Assembly: GCA_033064195.1 (NCBI GenBank)
Contig: JARBJD010000005.1
Location: 186,001-250,000 of the forward strand
DNA from: Blattamonas nauphoetae
Lineage: Eukaryota > Preaxostyla > Oxymonadida
Reading direction: 5' to 3'
DNA: 64,000 bases
The notes under the pieces are model-generated. The model was not told where the DNA came from. It searched no databases and was given only the letters and a program-made list of their open reading frames with translations. Of the stretch, positions 27,701 to 38,148 are shown piece by piece. How positions within the stretch are numbered: position 1 is the stretch's first letter; each line of letters opens with the position of its first letter. Made by a program: the position numbers and the translations under genes.

Positions 27701-28887
27701 TATCGCTGACAGTGACGTCAGATCTCACTCTTCTTCGCTTCATCCTTCTCGTTCTGCAGGAGATCGAAGAGCGAACACAAAACACCACAACTCCTTTCTC
27801 GATCTCCACAGCCACTGCTCCTTTCAGAAGCAGTCACCAATCATCCGCCACCCAACAGCCTCTCCCGACCATCCTCTCCTCCATCCTTCTCTCTGCCAGC
27901 CTCGACTATCAGCAGACCCTCTCTCAACGGAATCCCTCTCCACCATCGAGTCAATTCTTTGAAGGCCCGACCAACAATGAAATATCAAATTTGTCACAAC
28001 AAACTGTCCAGGTTCTGAATGAGAACTTGAGTTGTGACATCGCAAAGGAGACAGCGGAGACTGTCTGTTTCATTTTGAAGAAGAGAAGAACGGATTTCTC
28101 ACGAACTCGGACACATGACTTTTCGTTTGGACGAACACTTGACAAGATTGACGAACAGACAACCCCACAACAGCTCATTTTCGCTTTTCATCTCATTTTC
28201 TGTCAAGACATATCCCAATTCATCCCCGCTTCCATGTTCCTTCCACTCGCTCCCAATTACACTCGACTTCTGAAAATCGTCGTGCCATTGTCAACTGACC
28301 GAACGGAGATTCGTTCCGAGCAGATCGATCTCTCTCGACTGTTGAATGTGTCAGTCTCACTCTTCCAGTCTCTCATCCACACAACAACTCCATCCTCTCT
28401 CCCCACCCTTCCTCTCTCCTCTCTCCTCTCCATCCTCTCCATCGCTCTTGTTCGTCTGGACAGAATCCCATCATCGTTGAGACATCACGACAGATTCTGC
28501 AACTTGTTCGAGCCGAGCCAGAATGGATGCAACCCACAAATGAAGCAGATTGTGCACGCTCTGTGTGAGGAAGGGATGGAAGACAGAAGCGATCTCGCTG
28601 TTGACTCGTTCTCGTTCATCTTTCTGAACAAATGGAATGGAGCAAATGCACAACGCCCAGGTGATCGAACGGTTCTCAATCCGTTCGTTCGGAGAGGCCC
28701 TCCCATGGCCAGAATCAACGGTCCTCGTGGAGCAGTTGTTCGTCCAGTTATACACCCACCGAATCTTCCTCCTCAACAACTCATCCCTCCTCGCGGTGCG
28801 GTTGGTCGCCCACCTCCCCAGCCACTGAACAACCCTCCTGCCCCAACCAACCCCCGTTTTGGTGCGTTTCATCCCGAAAATTGGTGA
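24779..28887 (+). CDS. large probable alpha-solenoid protein with Pro/Arg/Gly-rich tail, 5 exons
   Basis: Exons: 24779-24956, 24999-25070, 25134-25160, 25194-25636, 25675-28887; 3933 nt, 1310 residues if it ends at the TGA at 28885-28887. The body is almost entirely Leu/Ser/Thr-rich helices in HEAT/ARM style (for example SGLAHSVLKQIQRDPSNRRH, ELVFNTLLAITPLRRDG). The last ~80 residues are disordered and rich in Pro, Arg and Gly (RGAVVRPVIHPPNLPPQQLI, RGAVGRPPPQPLNNPP), suggesting an interaction tail. I do not recognise the family; a large scaffold of a nuclear or transcription complex is possible but unproven. The tail may continue into a further exon at 28931-29149. Confidence 0.75.
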
Positions 28888-29615
28888 TTGTGGTGGCGAT
28901 ACATTTCCTCGTTCACCAGATGGAATGTAGGACATTCCTCCGCTGCCTCGAATGGGACAAGCCGATCGTCAGCCAGGAATTGGTGGAGTTGATGGCTTTC
29001 AACTCCCTCCGTTGGGAAGGTTGCCTCGTCCACGATTTGATTGGGATGATGGGGACGTCCTTCCATTTGGACCAGAAGATCCTCCACTGCCAGTTCAGCC
29101 TGAACCTGATAACCAGTCTGCTCCAATGGATTCTGATCAATCGACTTGAGGATCATTTGGAACACCTCTCGACGCTGTCTGATTTATTCCTTGTCTTTAT
29201 CACACCTTAGTACCCCATCTTTGTTTCTCCTCCCGCGTCATGCACTTCTTCCGTCCCTCCTCACACTCAGTCGCCTGCAGCGAGAAGTGGATAGCCTTTT
29301 GATCACAGCCCGGATTTCTGGGCAACAGGAAGCGTATTCTACGATATGCTAATTCAAACACCCTCTCAAGACCGAGTCCATGCTCGGACTGCACAGATTT
29401 CATCTCACTACGCATATTTCTTCGAAAGAGTCGCAACGTCTCGTGGTGTCACAATGAACTCAATTCTCGTTTCATTGAACAACGATGCAGAGTCTGTGTC
29501 AAAAAAACTTGACAACATTCATTTTCATTTCACTATTCGACCAGACGTGGTAAAAATAGAGAGTTTATCAAAAAATGAAATATGAGGGTGTGGAGAGAGA
29601 GTCTGGAGGTTGTGT
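28888..29615. other. intergenic, with a candidate last exon of the preceding gene at 28931-29149
   Basis: At 28931-29149 a plus frame follows TGTAG| and reads DIPPLPRMGQADRQPG, LPPLGRLPRPRFDWDD, VLPFGPEDPPLPVQPEP to TGA. Its composition resembles the Pro-rich tail just upstream, so it may be the true C-terminal exon, but no donor giving the right phase was certain (a GTTGGTC within the RGAVGRPP region fits the phase). The rest (29150-29615) shows no gene. Confidence 0.35.
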
Positions 29616-29954
29616 TCACGACAATCCAGTTTGAGAGAGAAGGCGAGAGAAGTCGTGGTCAACCATCTCTCGTTTCTTCTCAAAATCACAAATCGAACGA
29701 AGAAGAATCCCAATCACACAAATCCCGTTTTCGTAGTCCTCCAAATACGACGATTTTGACACAGCTCTAAGCACAATGTCCAATAACCCAAAACGAACCA
29801 TCTCCACTGCATTCTCAATCCTCCCCGCACTCACAGCTCTCTTCACAAACTCCAAGCTGACCGACACGTCCGCTGGAACTGGTGAGCTGAAGAAATGAGA
29901 GAAAGAAGAAGACACACAGCATCCATTTGCGACATGCACAGACCTTTGATACAT
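29616..29954 (-). CDS. small ARM-like family protein, 93 residues, 2 exons
   Basis: Exons: 29954-29944 (ATGTATCAAAG) and 29886-29616; 282 nt. A 57-bp intron (GTCTGT...TTTCTTCAG) joins them in frame. The protein reads SSPVPADVSVSLEFVKRAVS, RIENAVEMVRFGLLDIVLRA, SSYLEDYENGICVIGILLRS, an amphipathic helical pattern like the C-terminal part of the ARM-like lineage-specific proteins. The 5' flank is shared with the gene at 32253-35135, which supports the start codon. Either a short independent gene or a truncated paralog that kept a promoter. Confidence 0.55.
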   Translation of the reverse strand: MYQRSVHVANGCCVSSSFSHFFSSPVPADVSVSLEFVKRAVSAGRIENAVEMVRFGLLDIVLRAVSKSSYLEDYENGICVIGILLRSICDFEKKREMVDHDFSRLLSQTGLS

Positions 29955-29990
29955 GAGATCAATCAAGCAGAAACTGAGATCGATCGATCT

Positions 29991-30039
29991 CAGTTCCGGT
30001 TTTTGGGACTGAGATCAATGACTTAATTAAGCGTATCTA
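29991..30039 (-). promoter_or_regulatory. 49-bp upstream element shared with 35171-35219
   Basis: 40 of 49 positions match 35171-35219 without gaps, with the block TTAAGCGTATCTA strongest. It lies about 37 bp upstream of the start codon of the 93-residue gene on the minus strand. Weaker similarity (TTGATT then ATG) continues to the start codon in both genes. It may be core promoter or 5' leader retained after duplication. Confidence 0.5.
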
Positions 30040-32252
30040 TAATTGTCTCAATGTTGTGTCAAATAGTCAAAATAAGAATCTTGAAAAAGCGAAATGGTTG
30101 TAGTGTGATAGAATAAACACTGAAAAGAGGAAAACCCACTCAACTTTTGCTTTAGATTGTCTGTCGTGTTGGCCAATGCTACGTCATGATCTCGGCATTC
30201 CACTGCATCGTTGCTGAATTCCTGGTGTTCATCAGATGGCTTTCGTCGATTCCGTGCAGCCTCTCCTCCTCATCTTCCTGTTCCATCCCCCAGTATTCGC
30301 TCTCGGCATCATTCGCATGTTCCACCTACTTGACTTCCTCTTTGCGCAATTTCTGCGTTTGCCTGCTCAGCTTCAGCTTATCGTGTGAGTCGCTGGTCTG
30401 TTTCTCGGCCTTTCTTCCATCGTCTGCTGGAACTGCGGCTTCGATCGCTGTGGTCGGCCTCGTTGTGGTTGCACTCTTCTGAGGGAGTGTCTTCTCCAGA
30501 TTGGTGGTTGACGAGAGCATCGACTCTAACTTCGGCCGAGCGAGGAGAAGGAACGGCTGAGGAGCGTCGCTTTTGGGGAGTGTCGGCATGAGAATCGACG
30601 ACTGCTTCAGAAACTGCTTCATCTTCAGCACCACGTCTCGCAAGGAGCTCTCCCACAGTTGCTGCTCGAAGGCGACAGATGTGTCGACAGCGTCGACTGC
30701 GAGTTCGTCGAGCACTTCGGTTTCGATGTGTCGCTGGTTCTCTTCAGCTGCCCTCGTCCCTTTGTCGACCTCATCCACCTTGTCCATCCTGTTCTTGAAA
30801 TGCTGATTCTGACAGAATTCGGTGGAACTTCGTTGTCGCTGTGCTGCTTATCGAGGGTGAAGGTGGGGTTGTTCAAGGACGGCACAGTGACAACCTGAGT
30901 TGGGGCTCCATTCTGTCGTTTGGAGTGAAATGGACGGCTATATGAAGAGAGCGACGACAGTGTTGAGAAGAGAGCTCGTTTGGAGGAGTGTTGGCGTGAT
31001 GGAGTTCCTAATCGTCGGTAAATGTGATTCAACGCATGCACAGTCCAAAGGACGAGAAATCGGAGGGATCATTCAGCCTTCAAAAGTGTCATCTTAACAT
31101 CTCCTCGTGGATTGCTTCCGATCCTTGCTTTCCGGTCATTGATGGTCAAACTTGGGTATTGTCCAGAATCGGCATCAGAGAGGTGTTTGATGGACCTGAT
31201 GACAATCCTATTCGCTTCGGAATGTGAGCTCGCTGTTGAACGGCCGAAACATGTTGCGCAACAAGTTGTTCCATCTCTGACGATGTTAGTTGCAGAGCTA
31301 ACCTTGTGTTGACCAACGGAGTTGTCTGGAGTTGTTTGTATTCTTTGATTTCGGATGGCTGTTTGGGCTTGGTTGCAGGAACGAGATATAAGACTGAGTG
31401 GATAGTCAACGGACTGGATGATCATGAAACAGATCGGAGGTGGCTGTAGAATGGCGGGAATGCGGAATGCATCCCATTTCGACAAGTAAAACGAGAAGTG
31501 TTTCAGAGATGGTTGAAAAGTCGAGAATGGGAAAGATAATCTGGTCACAATGTGTTGTTCAGGGACACCAGGAATTGTTTGGAGAGAGGACGGTTGACGA
31601 TGGGACAGTCAAAGACAGCCGCGTTGAGAACGACGAACCCAAAAGAGCAAACCATTTCTGGACAATTGGAGGTGATTTCAGAATCTGTTCGCCTGCACCA
31701 GCAATCAGCGCATTCCCAACATACGAGGAGAGTCCGCAGAAACGAGTTGGGGTCATTCGAGAGGCGGCTTCGAAGTGTCATTTGAGATCTCACTGGTCAC
31801 TGACAGATTATCTGAGAGAGATGGAAATAAAGAGATAAATTTTGGAAAGGACAGATTAACCAAGTCTAAATAGGACTGAAAATCGTGATAAAGAGAAGAA
31901 ATCTCGAAGACTAATATACAATTAAACAACGAATGGTAAGCTGCAGAATAAATCACTCTAAGAGAGAAATAATCGTCGAGAAATGGTAGAGGAGATCCGT
32001 CGCGGTGGAATTAATAAATTATTGGATAAACAAGCGTGATTCATCCAGTTCTTCAATCGGATCGGGATGAAGAATTATTGTGGGACGATTCATCTCGAGA
32101 TTTCAATGAAAGTGCTTATAAACAAAATTCTACACGGATAGCGGGTCTTTTACTTCGATATTTCGAGTTTTATGAGAATTTGAACACTAGTTATTTTCTG
32201 AGATCGAAAAAGCTGAGATCGATGAGATCAATCTCAAAGGTCTGGACATGCA
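30040..32252. other. 2.2 kb of degenerate or unresolved sequence
   Basis: No complete gene could be built. Minus-strand patches look protein-like: around 31146-31400 (SSEMEQLVAQHVSAVQQRAH), 30840-31040 (Ser/Arg-rich) and 30190-30830 (see separate entry), but they lie in different frames without convincing splice sites. Most likely a decayed gene; unrecognised short exons are the alternative. Confidence 0.4.
30190..30830 (-). pseudogene. coiled-coil-like coding remnant with one in-frame TAG
   Basis: Minus frame: FKNRMDKVDEVDKGTRAAEE, VLDELAVDAVDTSVAFEQQL, LRDVVLKMKQFLKQSSILMP, then TRQTQKLRKEEVK-like helix, a TAG, and in the same frame VEHANDAESEYWGMEQEDEE and RLHGIDESH to a TGA. Charge pattern and frame continuity across the TAG suggest former coding sequence. 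No family recognised. Confidence 0.35.
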
Positions 32253-35135
32253 TTAACTCGTTGTATCGCCTTCATTCTTGACAGGGGTTCTGAACAATTC
32301 AGAAGAAGCGAAAGACAAACTGGTGGGATTCAAATATCGAATAAAATCCGCAATGAAAGAGAGGTTGACTCTGGTCATGGTCACTTTTTTCGAGATGAAC
32401 TTAATCATTTTTGGAGCTAAGTCATTGAGTTTGGACAAATCATCCTGAGAGTAGCACCCTCGGATTGGGTTTTCATCGGGATTAAAAGATACCCATGTGT
32501 TCGAGTGAGCAAGAGCAGATTCGAATCCAGTTGGGATGTTCAGCAATTCCAGAGAATCACAACGTGATCCCAACATCTGTCCGAATGTAAGGGCTGCTTG
32601 ATCGGTGATCTGCTTGTCGACTGATCGGTGCAGTTCTTTCAGACTGAGACAGTCGCCGAAAGGGGCAGTGATTGTGAGAAGTGTTGTTAACAATACTCTA
32701 AATGCATCGTTAAACAAGAACATCTGCGATACTAAATGCAGAACGGGAACGAAGAATCGAACGACGAGCGGTGGCGGGAAGTAAAGAAAGAGATCAAGTG
32801 TGTCAGAGACGAGTGGCGATAAAATCATCCAAAACGAGGTCAGAAAATGATGGCCATATCTCACGCGTTCCGACTCCATCAGATTGATATGCACTCCTCG
32901 TCGACAGACCGCATGAAATCCACACAACGCAGTGTTGAGAAGAGAAGGTGGAATGTCGACGTGCGGCAAATTGAAATGGACGAAGAGGTCGAGTGGGTTC
33001 ATTCGGAGTGTTCGTTCCAAGAGGGGATCAAGCGGAGGCTGATGTGGTTTGTGTGGGTTGAGAGAGGTGTGACAGAGCAAAAAAGCTTTGCTCTCGAATA
33101 TAAGAAGAGATTGACCATCAATTTCGAGATGGTTGGCGAGGTAGGTGGTGAGAGGCGTTGGAAAATCACGATTCGACAGAAGTGCTATCAGAAGAACATA
33201 CGAAATGAGATATAAATCGTACGTTGGATCCAGTGTTACCATTTTAATGTTCTTGAAAATGGAGACGATTCGATCAACTGCACTTTGGTGTCGCTCGAAG
33301 GAGAGAATTACGTGTGTTGCTTTGATTTTCCCAATCTGGGTTTCGATCTTTCGATGTCGGAGGATCTCGATCAGAATGATTGAACTGACAAATGTGTGCA
33401 AGTCACTCAAATCTACAAAGAGTAACCCATCCCAATCGAACTGATTGACTGGAAAAGGCGGCAGAGAACCCGAATCCATATTGTTCATAATCCACCTCGT
33501 TGATATCCGAATAAGGGCGTCCTGTTCTTCGGGTCGGCCATCACGGAAGGCAGAGCGGAGGCGATTGGAAAGATGAGGGATGAGGGGAATGTAACTCGAT
33601 GCGGTGTCAAACAAAACAAAGAGTTCAGACGCATTCATTCGGAGAAGATTGTTGGAGGATCCGAGAACAGAGACAAGTCGATTGAGAAATGATGGAAAAT
33701 CGAGAATGCATTGATCGGCACCAACACGTTCACAGACAGAGCGACAGCGGAGCAGCGAACGAGTCAGTTTCTCGTTGTCAGCCTCGTCGAAGAGGGAAGA
33801 GTGGAATCGCTCTGTGGGACTGACTTCGTCGTAATGTTCAACAAGTGAGACAAGGGATGCGATATTGTCAGTTGGAGAGTATTCGGTTGGAGAGGATGTG
33901 GGGAGAGAAGGAGGGAGAGGGGAGGTGAGGAGAGAGTGAAGGATGTTCAGAAGTTGGAGGGATTCCTGTTTGAAGTGTGATGACGACGAGATTGTCCGAA
34001 GAGAAGAGTCGAGGTGTGCAGAGAGAGAGGTGTGGGGAGAAGAGTGCGAGGAATGCAGAGACGATGTCGAATTCTCATCTGGCCCATCCAACGACGACGC
34101 CAGTTGTTGGAACTTCGCTTGGAGCGAGAGGAGCGTCGGTCGAAAGAAGGGCAATTTGAGGAACGATGTGTCATTCTGAAAATCGAAGTCCAAAAAATGA
34201 AGACACACCTCAGCTTCTTCTCCGCTTGCCACTTTCTCCAGAAACTCTTTCCACGACGAGATCGGTCTCGCTTCTTCAATCATCTTTGGATCAAATCGTT
34301 TCCACACCTCAACAAGTTCAGGATTGAGACGTTGGGAGAAGTTGATGAATTTTGGTGAGTGAAGATCGTGTTGAACGTCAGTTAGCCGAACTGTGGGATT
34401 AGCAAAGCCTCTTGTCTCCAAATAATAAACAAGATTGTACGACATCAACAGCATCAACACCGAATCTTCAAGCAAACCAAACGACTCTGGTCTTTTACTC
34501 TTGTAGGAATTGACAATCTGAATGAGAAGAAGTTCGAACATGAGAGGTTCACAGGTGAGAACCAGATGGCCAGTGCTGACGAGATGATCGATGAGTTGGC
34601 GAATGATTGATGTGATCATATTGGTTCGAAAATGTTGTTCGATGTATTTTGGGAGGGAGTTTGAAGTGGAAAGTTGATCAATTATGTCAAGAAAAAGTCG
34701 CGAAAGGCTGGTGATGTCATAGGAGAAGGATTGTGGAGAGTGGCAAGGGGATGAATCCGAATGCGAGGCGGAGAGTTCTGTAACAGAAGAAAGTCAAGAA
34801 GAAGAGACAAACTAATCCGAGCTGTTCCAAATCTATCAACCACAACATCATCCCAATCAAACCAAAACGACCCGCTGCTTTCCGAAACGGCCGTTTCAAG
34901 TCCGATCACAGCGCACACGAACCATTCCATCAAATCCTGAAACAAGTCAGAATTCAGAATGAAGTGTCCAGAGAAAGCAAGATGATATGACCAACAAAAG
35001 AAAGTAGACCTGCCACCCGATCACTTCTCCATGTTCACATTTAGACGCTACGAACGACCTCAAGGTTTTCACATTCACGTCCTTCAACAGGGAATCTTCA
35101 GAGTAGTTGGATGCTGTGGAAGTATGCCCAGACAT
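32253..35135 (-). CDS. large probable alpha-solenoid (ARM/HEAT-like) protein, 3 exons
   Basis: Exons: 35135-35010, 34936-34813, 34777-32253; 2775 nt, 924 residues, TAA stop. The start MSGHTSTASNYSEDSLLKD follows the shared 49-bp upstream element. The body is helical and leucine-rich throughout (DIIDQLSTSNSLPKYIEQHF, LLEDSVLMLLMSYNLVYYLE, LLRMNASELFVLFDTASSYI, LISYVLLIALLSNRDFPT) with one Ser-rich loop near residues 310-400. There is no signal peptide, catalytic motif or clear membrane segment. It resembles the lineage-expanded ARM-like families in style but not in the diagnostic C-terminal block. Donors are GTCTAC and GTTTGT; acceptors are TTTCAG and GTTACAG. Function unknown. Confidence 0.78.
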
Positions 35136-35170
35136 TTGATGAATCAATCTAGAACCGAGACAATACAAAT

Positions 35171-35219
35171 CAGTTCCCCTGTTTAGGACAGGGAGCAATT
35201 ACTTATTTAAGCGTATCTA
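35171..35219 (-). promoter_or_regulatory. 49-bp upstream element shared with 29991-30039
   Basis: Ungapped 40/49 match to the element upstream of the 93-residue gene, here about 35 bp before the start codon at 35135. Confidence 0.5.
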
Positions 35220-35504
35220 GTTTTGGCACGAGTGGACTTTCTGGGCCACAGGTGATCGAGGTGCGTTGTGACTTTATTGTTTAACTAGGCTATTCTCTCG
35301 AAATAATGTGGCATATAAAGTTGAAAACGGGTATTCGTTTCAAAATGGTGAGAATAGTGTCAAGATCGTCTCAGAGACTGTCACGCTCATTCGATCATGT
35401 TTGATGTGGGCGATCGGCGAACTATATCACTTCACCTTTTCGCTATCTTGAATCATTTCACTATTATGACTGGTATTTTCACAAAATTTATCAAAACATT
35501 GCGA

Positions 35505-36656
35505 TTAATCATGATGTATCGTGAAGTGACGATCTATGGTCGTTTTCCCTTCAGCCGAGCAAGACGAGAAGGAGTTGTTGCGAAGGGAAGCATTTGTTGT
35601 GCTTTCGGAACAACACAAAAAGCCTCCATTCCCACCAGCAGAGCAGTTGGAAACGCGACAGCGGAAAAGGTCGATTGACTCGCTGGTGGTCACCCACACA
35701 CATCCGCCGCTCTGACGCGCAGTACAATGCGAGAACGAGCAGCTGGTGATGTTCAAAGAGACAGTTGAACCGACAAAAAACAGGAAAGAGCCGTTTGGTT
35801 GGAAGGCGGTTGTTGTGGCTTGGGTGACCGAGCATCTTGACATTGTCATAGCAGTCGACGCTGGAAAAGGAACTCGTTCCCAAAAGTGGACAGCATTCGA
35901 GCAGTCTGACATTTTCACGGATCTCAGATGCAGCGAGTGTGCTTGGACTCCGAAAACGACACCTCCAGCCAGAGGACCTTCAACAGTATTGAATCTGCTG
36001 TCGACAATCTCCACATGGCGATATGAGGCACTGTTCACAGGTTCCAAAGGCATGACCGGTTGGGAATGGCACGAGATGTTCAGAAATGTGGAATCGGAGA
36101 TTGAGATTCCGGCCACATCGGATCCTGCCACAATTGGCGACTGGGCGGCGACTGCTGAATTTGTAAACGAACAGAAATGCAGCGAGATGGAGAGTGTTGG
36201 ATTGATGGCAGTTTGAACTTGGGCAATCAACGAGGAATGGAATGTGACCAAATCGAATGTCATCGAAGAGAGGACCAACGTGCTCTGGTCTCCGACGAGA
36301 ATCGGATGGGTAAAATGGAGTGTGGCGTAGGTGCATTGTTCAATGGTCAGATGAGAATGGTCGACAGCTTCTGCGAATGGTGACAGAAGTGATGGGACGA
36401 TTTTGAGATTCGCCAATTTGAGGGTCGAATTCACCAAATGAAAAGCCGGAGAGGGTTGAGCCTCCAGGTCCAGTCTTGCGTCTGAGGCCATCCCGATAAG
36501 AGTTGCATTTCTGGTTTCGAGCTTGATTGACTTGGCGGAGTACTGACGCGTCAATCCAACATGAACAGTTTGGTCGCTGCCCTCATCGAAGACATCTTGA
36601 AGATTAAGCGGGGTGGCTGCTATATACGACAGGATTGAGAGATAGAAAAGAATCAT
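35505..36656 (-). CDS. secreted beta-helix (pectin-lyase-like) protein, short copy
   Basis: ATG 36656 opens MILFYLSILSYIAATPL, a signal peptide. The 383-residue product then shows beta-helix coils with Ser/Thr/Cys/Asn-rich turns (LSISLHFCSFTNSAV, GISISDSTFLNISCHS, LNITSCSFSHCTARQSGGCV, LFRCRVSNCSAGGNGGFLCC). This is the pattern of parallel right-handed beta-helix surface proteins that are abundant in oxymonads. Compared with the ~10-kb relative at 45033-55076 it stops early, without transmembrane or kinase-like parts, so it is probably 3'-truncated. It lies head-to-head with the ARM/coiled-coil gene at 36846, as its larger relative does with the gene at 55321. Role in adhesion or recognition is inferred. 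Confidence 0.72.
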   Translation of the reverse strand: MILFYLSILSYIAATPLNLQDVFDEGSDQTVHVGLTRQYSAKSIKLETRNATLIGMASDARLDLEAQPSPAFHLVNSTLKLANLKIVPSLLSPFAEAVDHSHLTIEQCTYATLHFTHPILVGDQSTLVLSSMTFDLVTFHSSLIAQVQTAINPTLSISLHFCSFTNSAVAAQSPIVAGSDVAGISISDSTFLNISCHSQPVMPLEPVNSASYRHVEIVDSRFNTVEGPLAGGVVFGVQAHSLHLRSVKMSDCSNAVHFWERVPFPASTAMTMSRCSVTQATTTAFQPNGSFLFFVGSTVSLNITSCSFSHCTARQSGGCVWVTTSESIDLFRCRVSNCSAGGNGGFLCCSESTTNASLRNNSFSSCSAEGKTTIDRHFTIHHD

Positions 36657-36845
36657 GGAAGATGAAATACGATGTAAGGGAGGATCGAGGACCAATCAGA
36701 GGACACAATGCTAATTGGAGTCCTTCTCGTTAGAATTCAGATGATGGAATTTCGGACAAGCGTCTCCGAAGCTAATCGTTCAATCTTGCAACACATCATC
36801 TGATCAAGCCACTGATTTCTGTCTTTGACATCGGCTTCTTGAAGA
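36657..36845. promoter_or_regulatory. divergent intergenic region of gene pair, copy 1
   Basis: 189 bp between the start codons of the beta-helix gene (minus) and the ARM/coiled-coil gene (plus). The stretch GATCAAGCCACTGATTTCTG (from about 36799) recurs in copy 2 near 55277, so it belonged to the ancestral pair and may be shared promoter or 5' leader. Confidence 0.45.
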
Positions 36846-37859
36846 ATGCAGTCTAATCCAGATGCAACGAAAGCATCCATTCAAGGTCCGGAACCTTCGG
36901 GACATGTTTGCATTTTTGTTCTCTTTCATTCCGTTCTTGATGATTTATCGCTGTCTCAAACTCATCGTTTCAGAATGAATGGTTGGACAAGATTTCCAAA
37001 CTTCAGACAGAATCGGATGAAAACAAAGTTCGATTATCGAAAGAAATGGTGGTGGCCTGCCTGGATGGTTTGTGTATTCACCTGTTCTCCAATCAATTCT
37101 CCTCGTTCTTCTTCGTTTCATCTATTCTCACTTTCTATCTATTCTTCACCGAATACTTCTTGTTTCGCTTTGCACTTCAAGATTGCGAACACAAGAAAGG
37201 GACAGTGCAAAAGATGATGGAGGCCCGAGTCCTTCCCGTTTTGGTGCTCGAACTCCGAAAGGAATTGTCCGTGGAACTCCGTGTATGTCCTAATTTGGGA
37301 ATGGGAAGAGTCAATGGATGAAATTCTTGCTGTTTTTTCCGATTATATTCGTCATACTTTAACCATATCCATCGTTCATCTTTAGCCCTCATCCTCCACT
37401 GTTTCTGTTTCTCCTCTCCAATCTTTTTCTCCTCAAACTGCATTTTGATGGATTATTCTACTCTTTCTGTTTCGACATTGATTAGATTGCGTTCCAAGCG
37501 CTTTTCGACCTCATCCTCATGATTGCAGGAAGAGGAACAATAGTTCTGTCGAAACACTTCCCGACTCTGCTTGCCCTGTCACAGGTCTTCTTTTCGTTTT
37601 TTCATCTTTTTCGACGATAATTGACTTTTCTTCATTTTCTGGCCGCTTTTCGATTTTACGTGTCTTTTGTGGTCAGGATAAGGATTCTCATATTGCCGAG
37701 CCAGTGATTGAGACCATCGGGTGTGCTCCGTTGTTGCTCTTCACCATCCTCTTCCTTTCCTCTTCTCTCTTTTCCCTTCCCTCCCTCCTCTCTCTCTCCT
37801 CCATCTCACCTAGTCTGATCTCGCACAATCTGTCGTCGCGTGGAGAAGTGGACGAGTTC

Positions 37860-37935
37860 TTTATAACAACAGGCTCGTCTCCCAGTCTCTGTTGAGATGT
37901 CCGGACCGGCCCGAAAGGGGTGAAATGATGGGTGG
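37860..37935 (+). repeat. DIRS terminal inverted repeat, left
   Basis: Starts TTTATAACAACAGGC. From the CTCGTCTCCCAG block inward to GGGTGGTC it is the inverse of 44184-44255 with about one mismatch seen in the last 30 bases. The outermost part differs from the right end, as expected for this family. Confidence 0.85.
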
Positions 37936-38056
37936 TCAAAGAAAAGCGTTAAGAAATGAATGTTACGAGCGCCAATCGCTCCTTCTTTATCCGTCTCCGG
38001 GCTTTCGCACGCGGAGACGTTTCGAGTGACCGCCGAAGTGTGGCAGCCCTCTTGTC

Positions 38057-38143
38057 GACTGGGAGACGAGCCTGTTGTTATAAAGGCTTTCCCTTCGGTC
38101 AAGCCATACACAACTGGGCTCGTCTCCCAGTCTCTGTTGAGAC
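38057..38143. repeat. DIRS internal complementary region
   Basis: Holds the complement of the left outer end (up to ...TTGTTATAAA, 38084) directly joined to the complement of the right outer end (GGCTTTCCCTTCGG... from 38085). This junction defines the exact termini of the element. Confidence 0.88.
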
Positions 38144-38148
38144 TTAAA

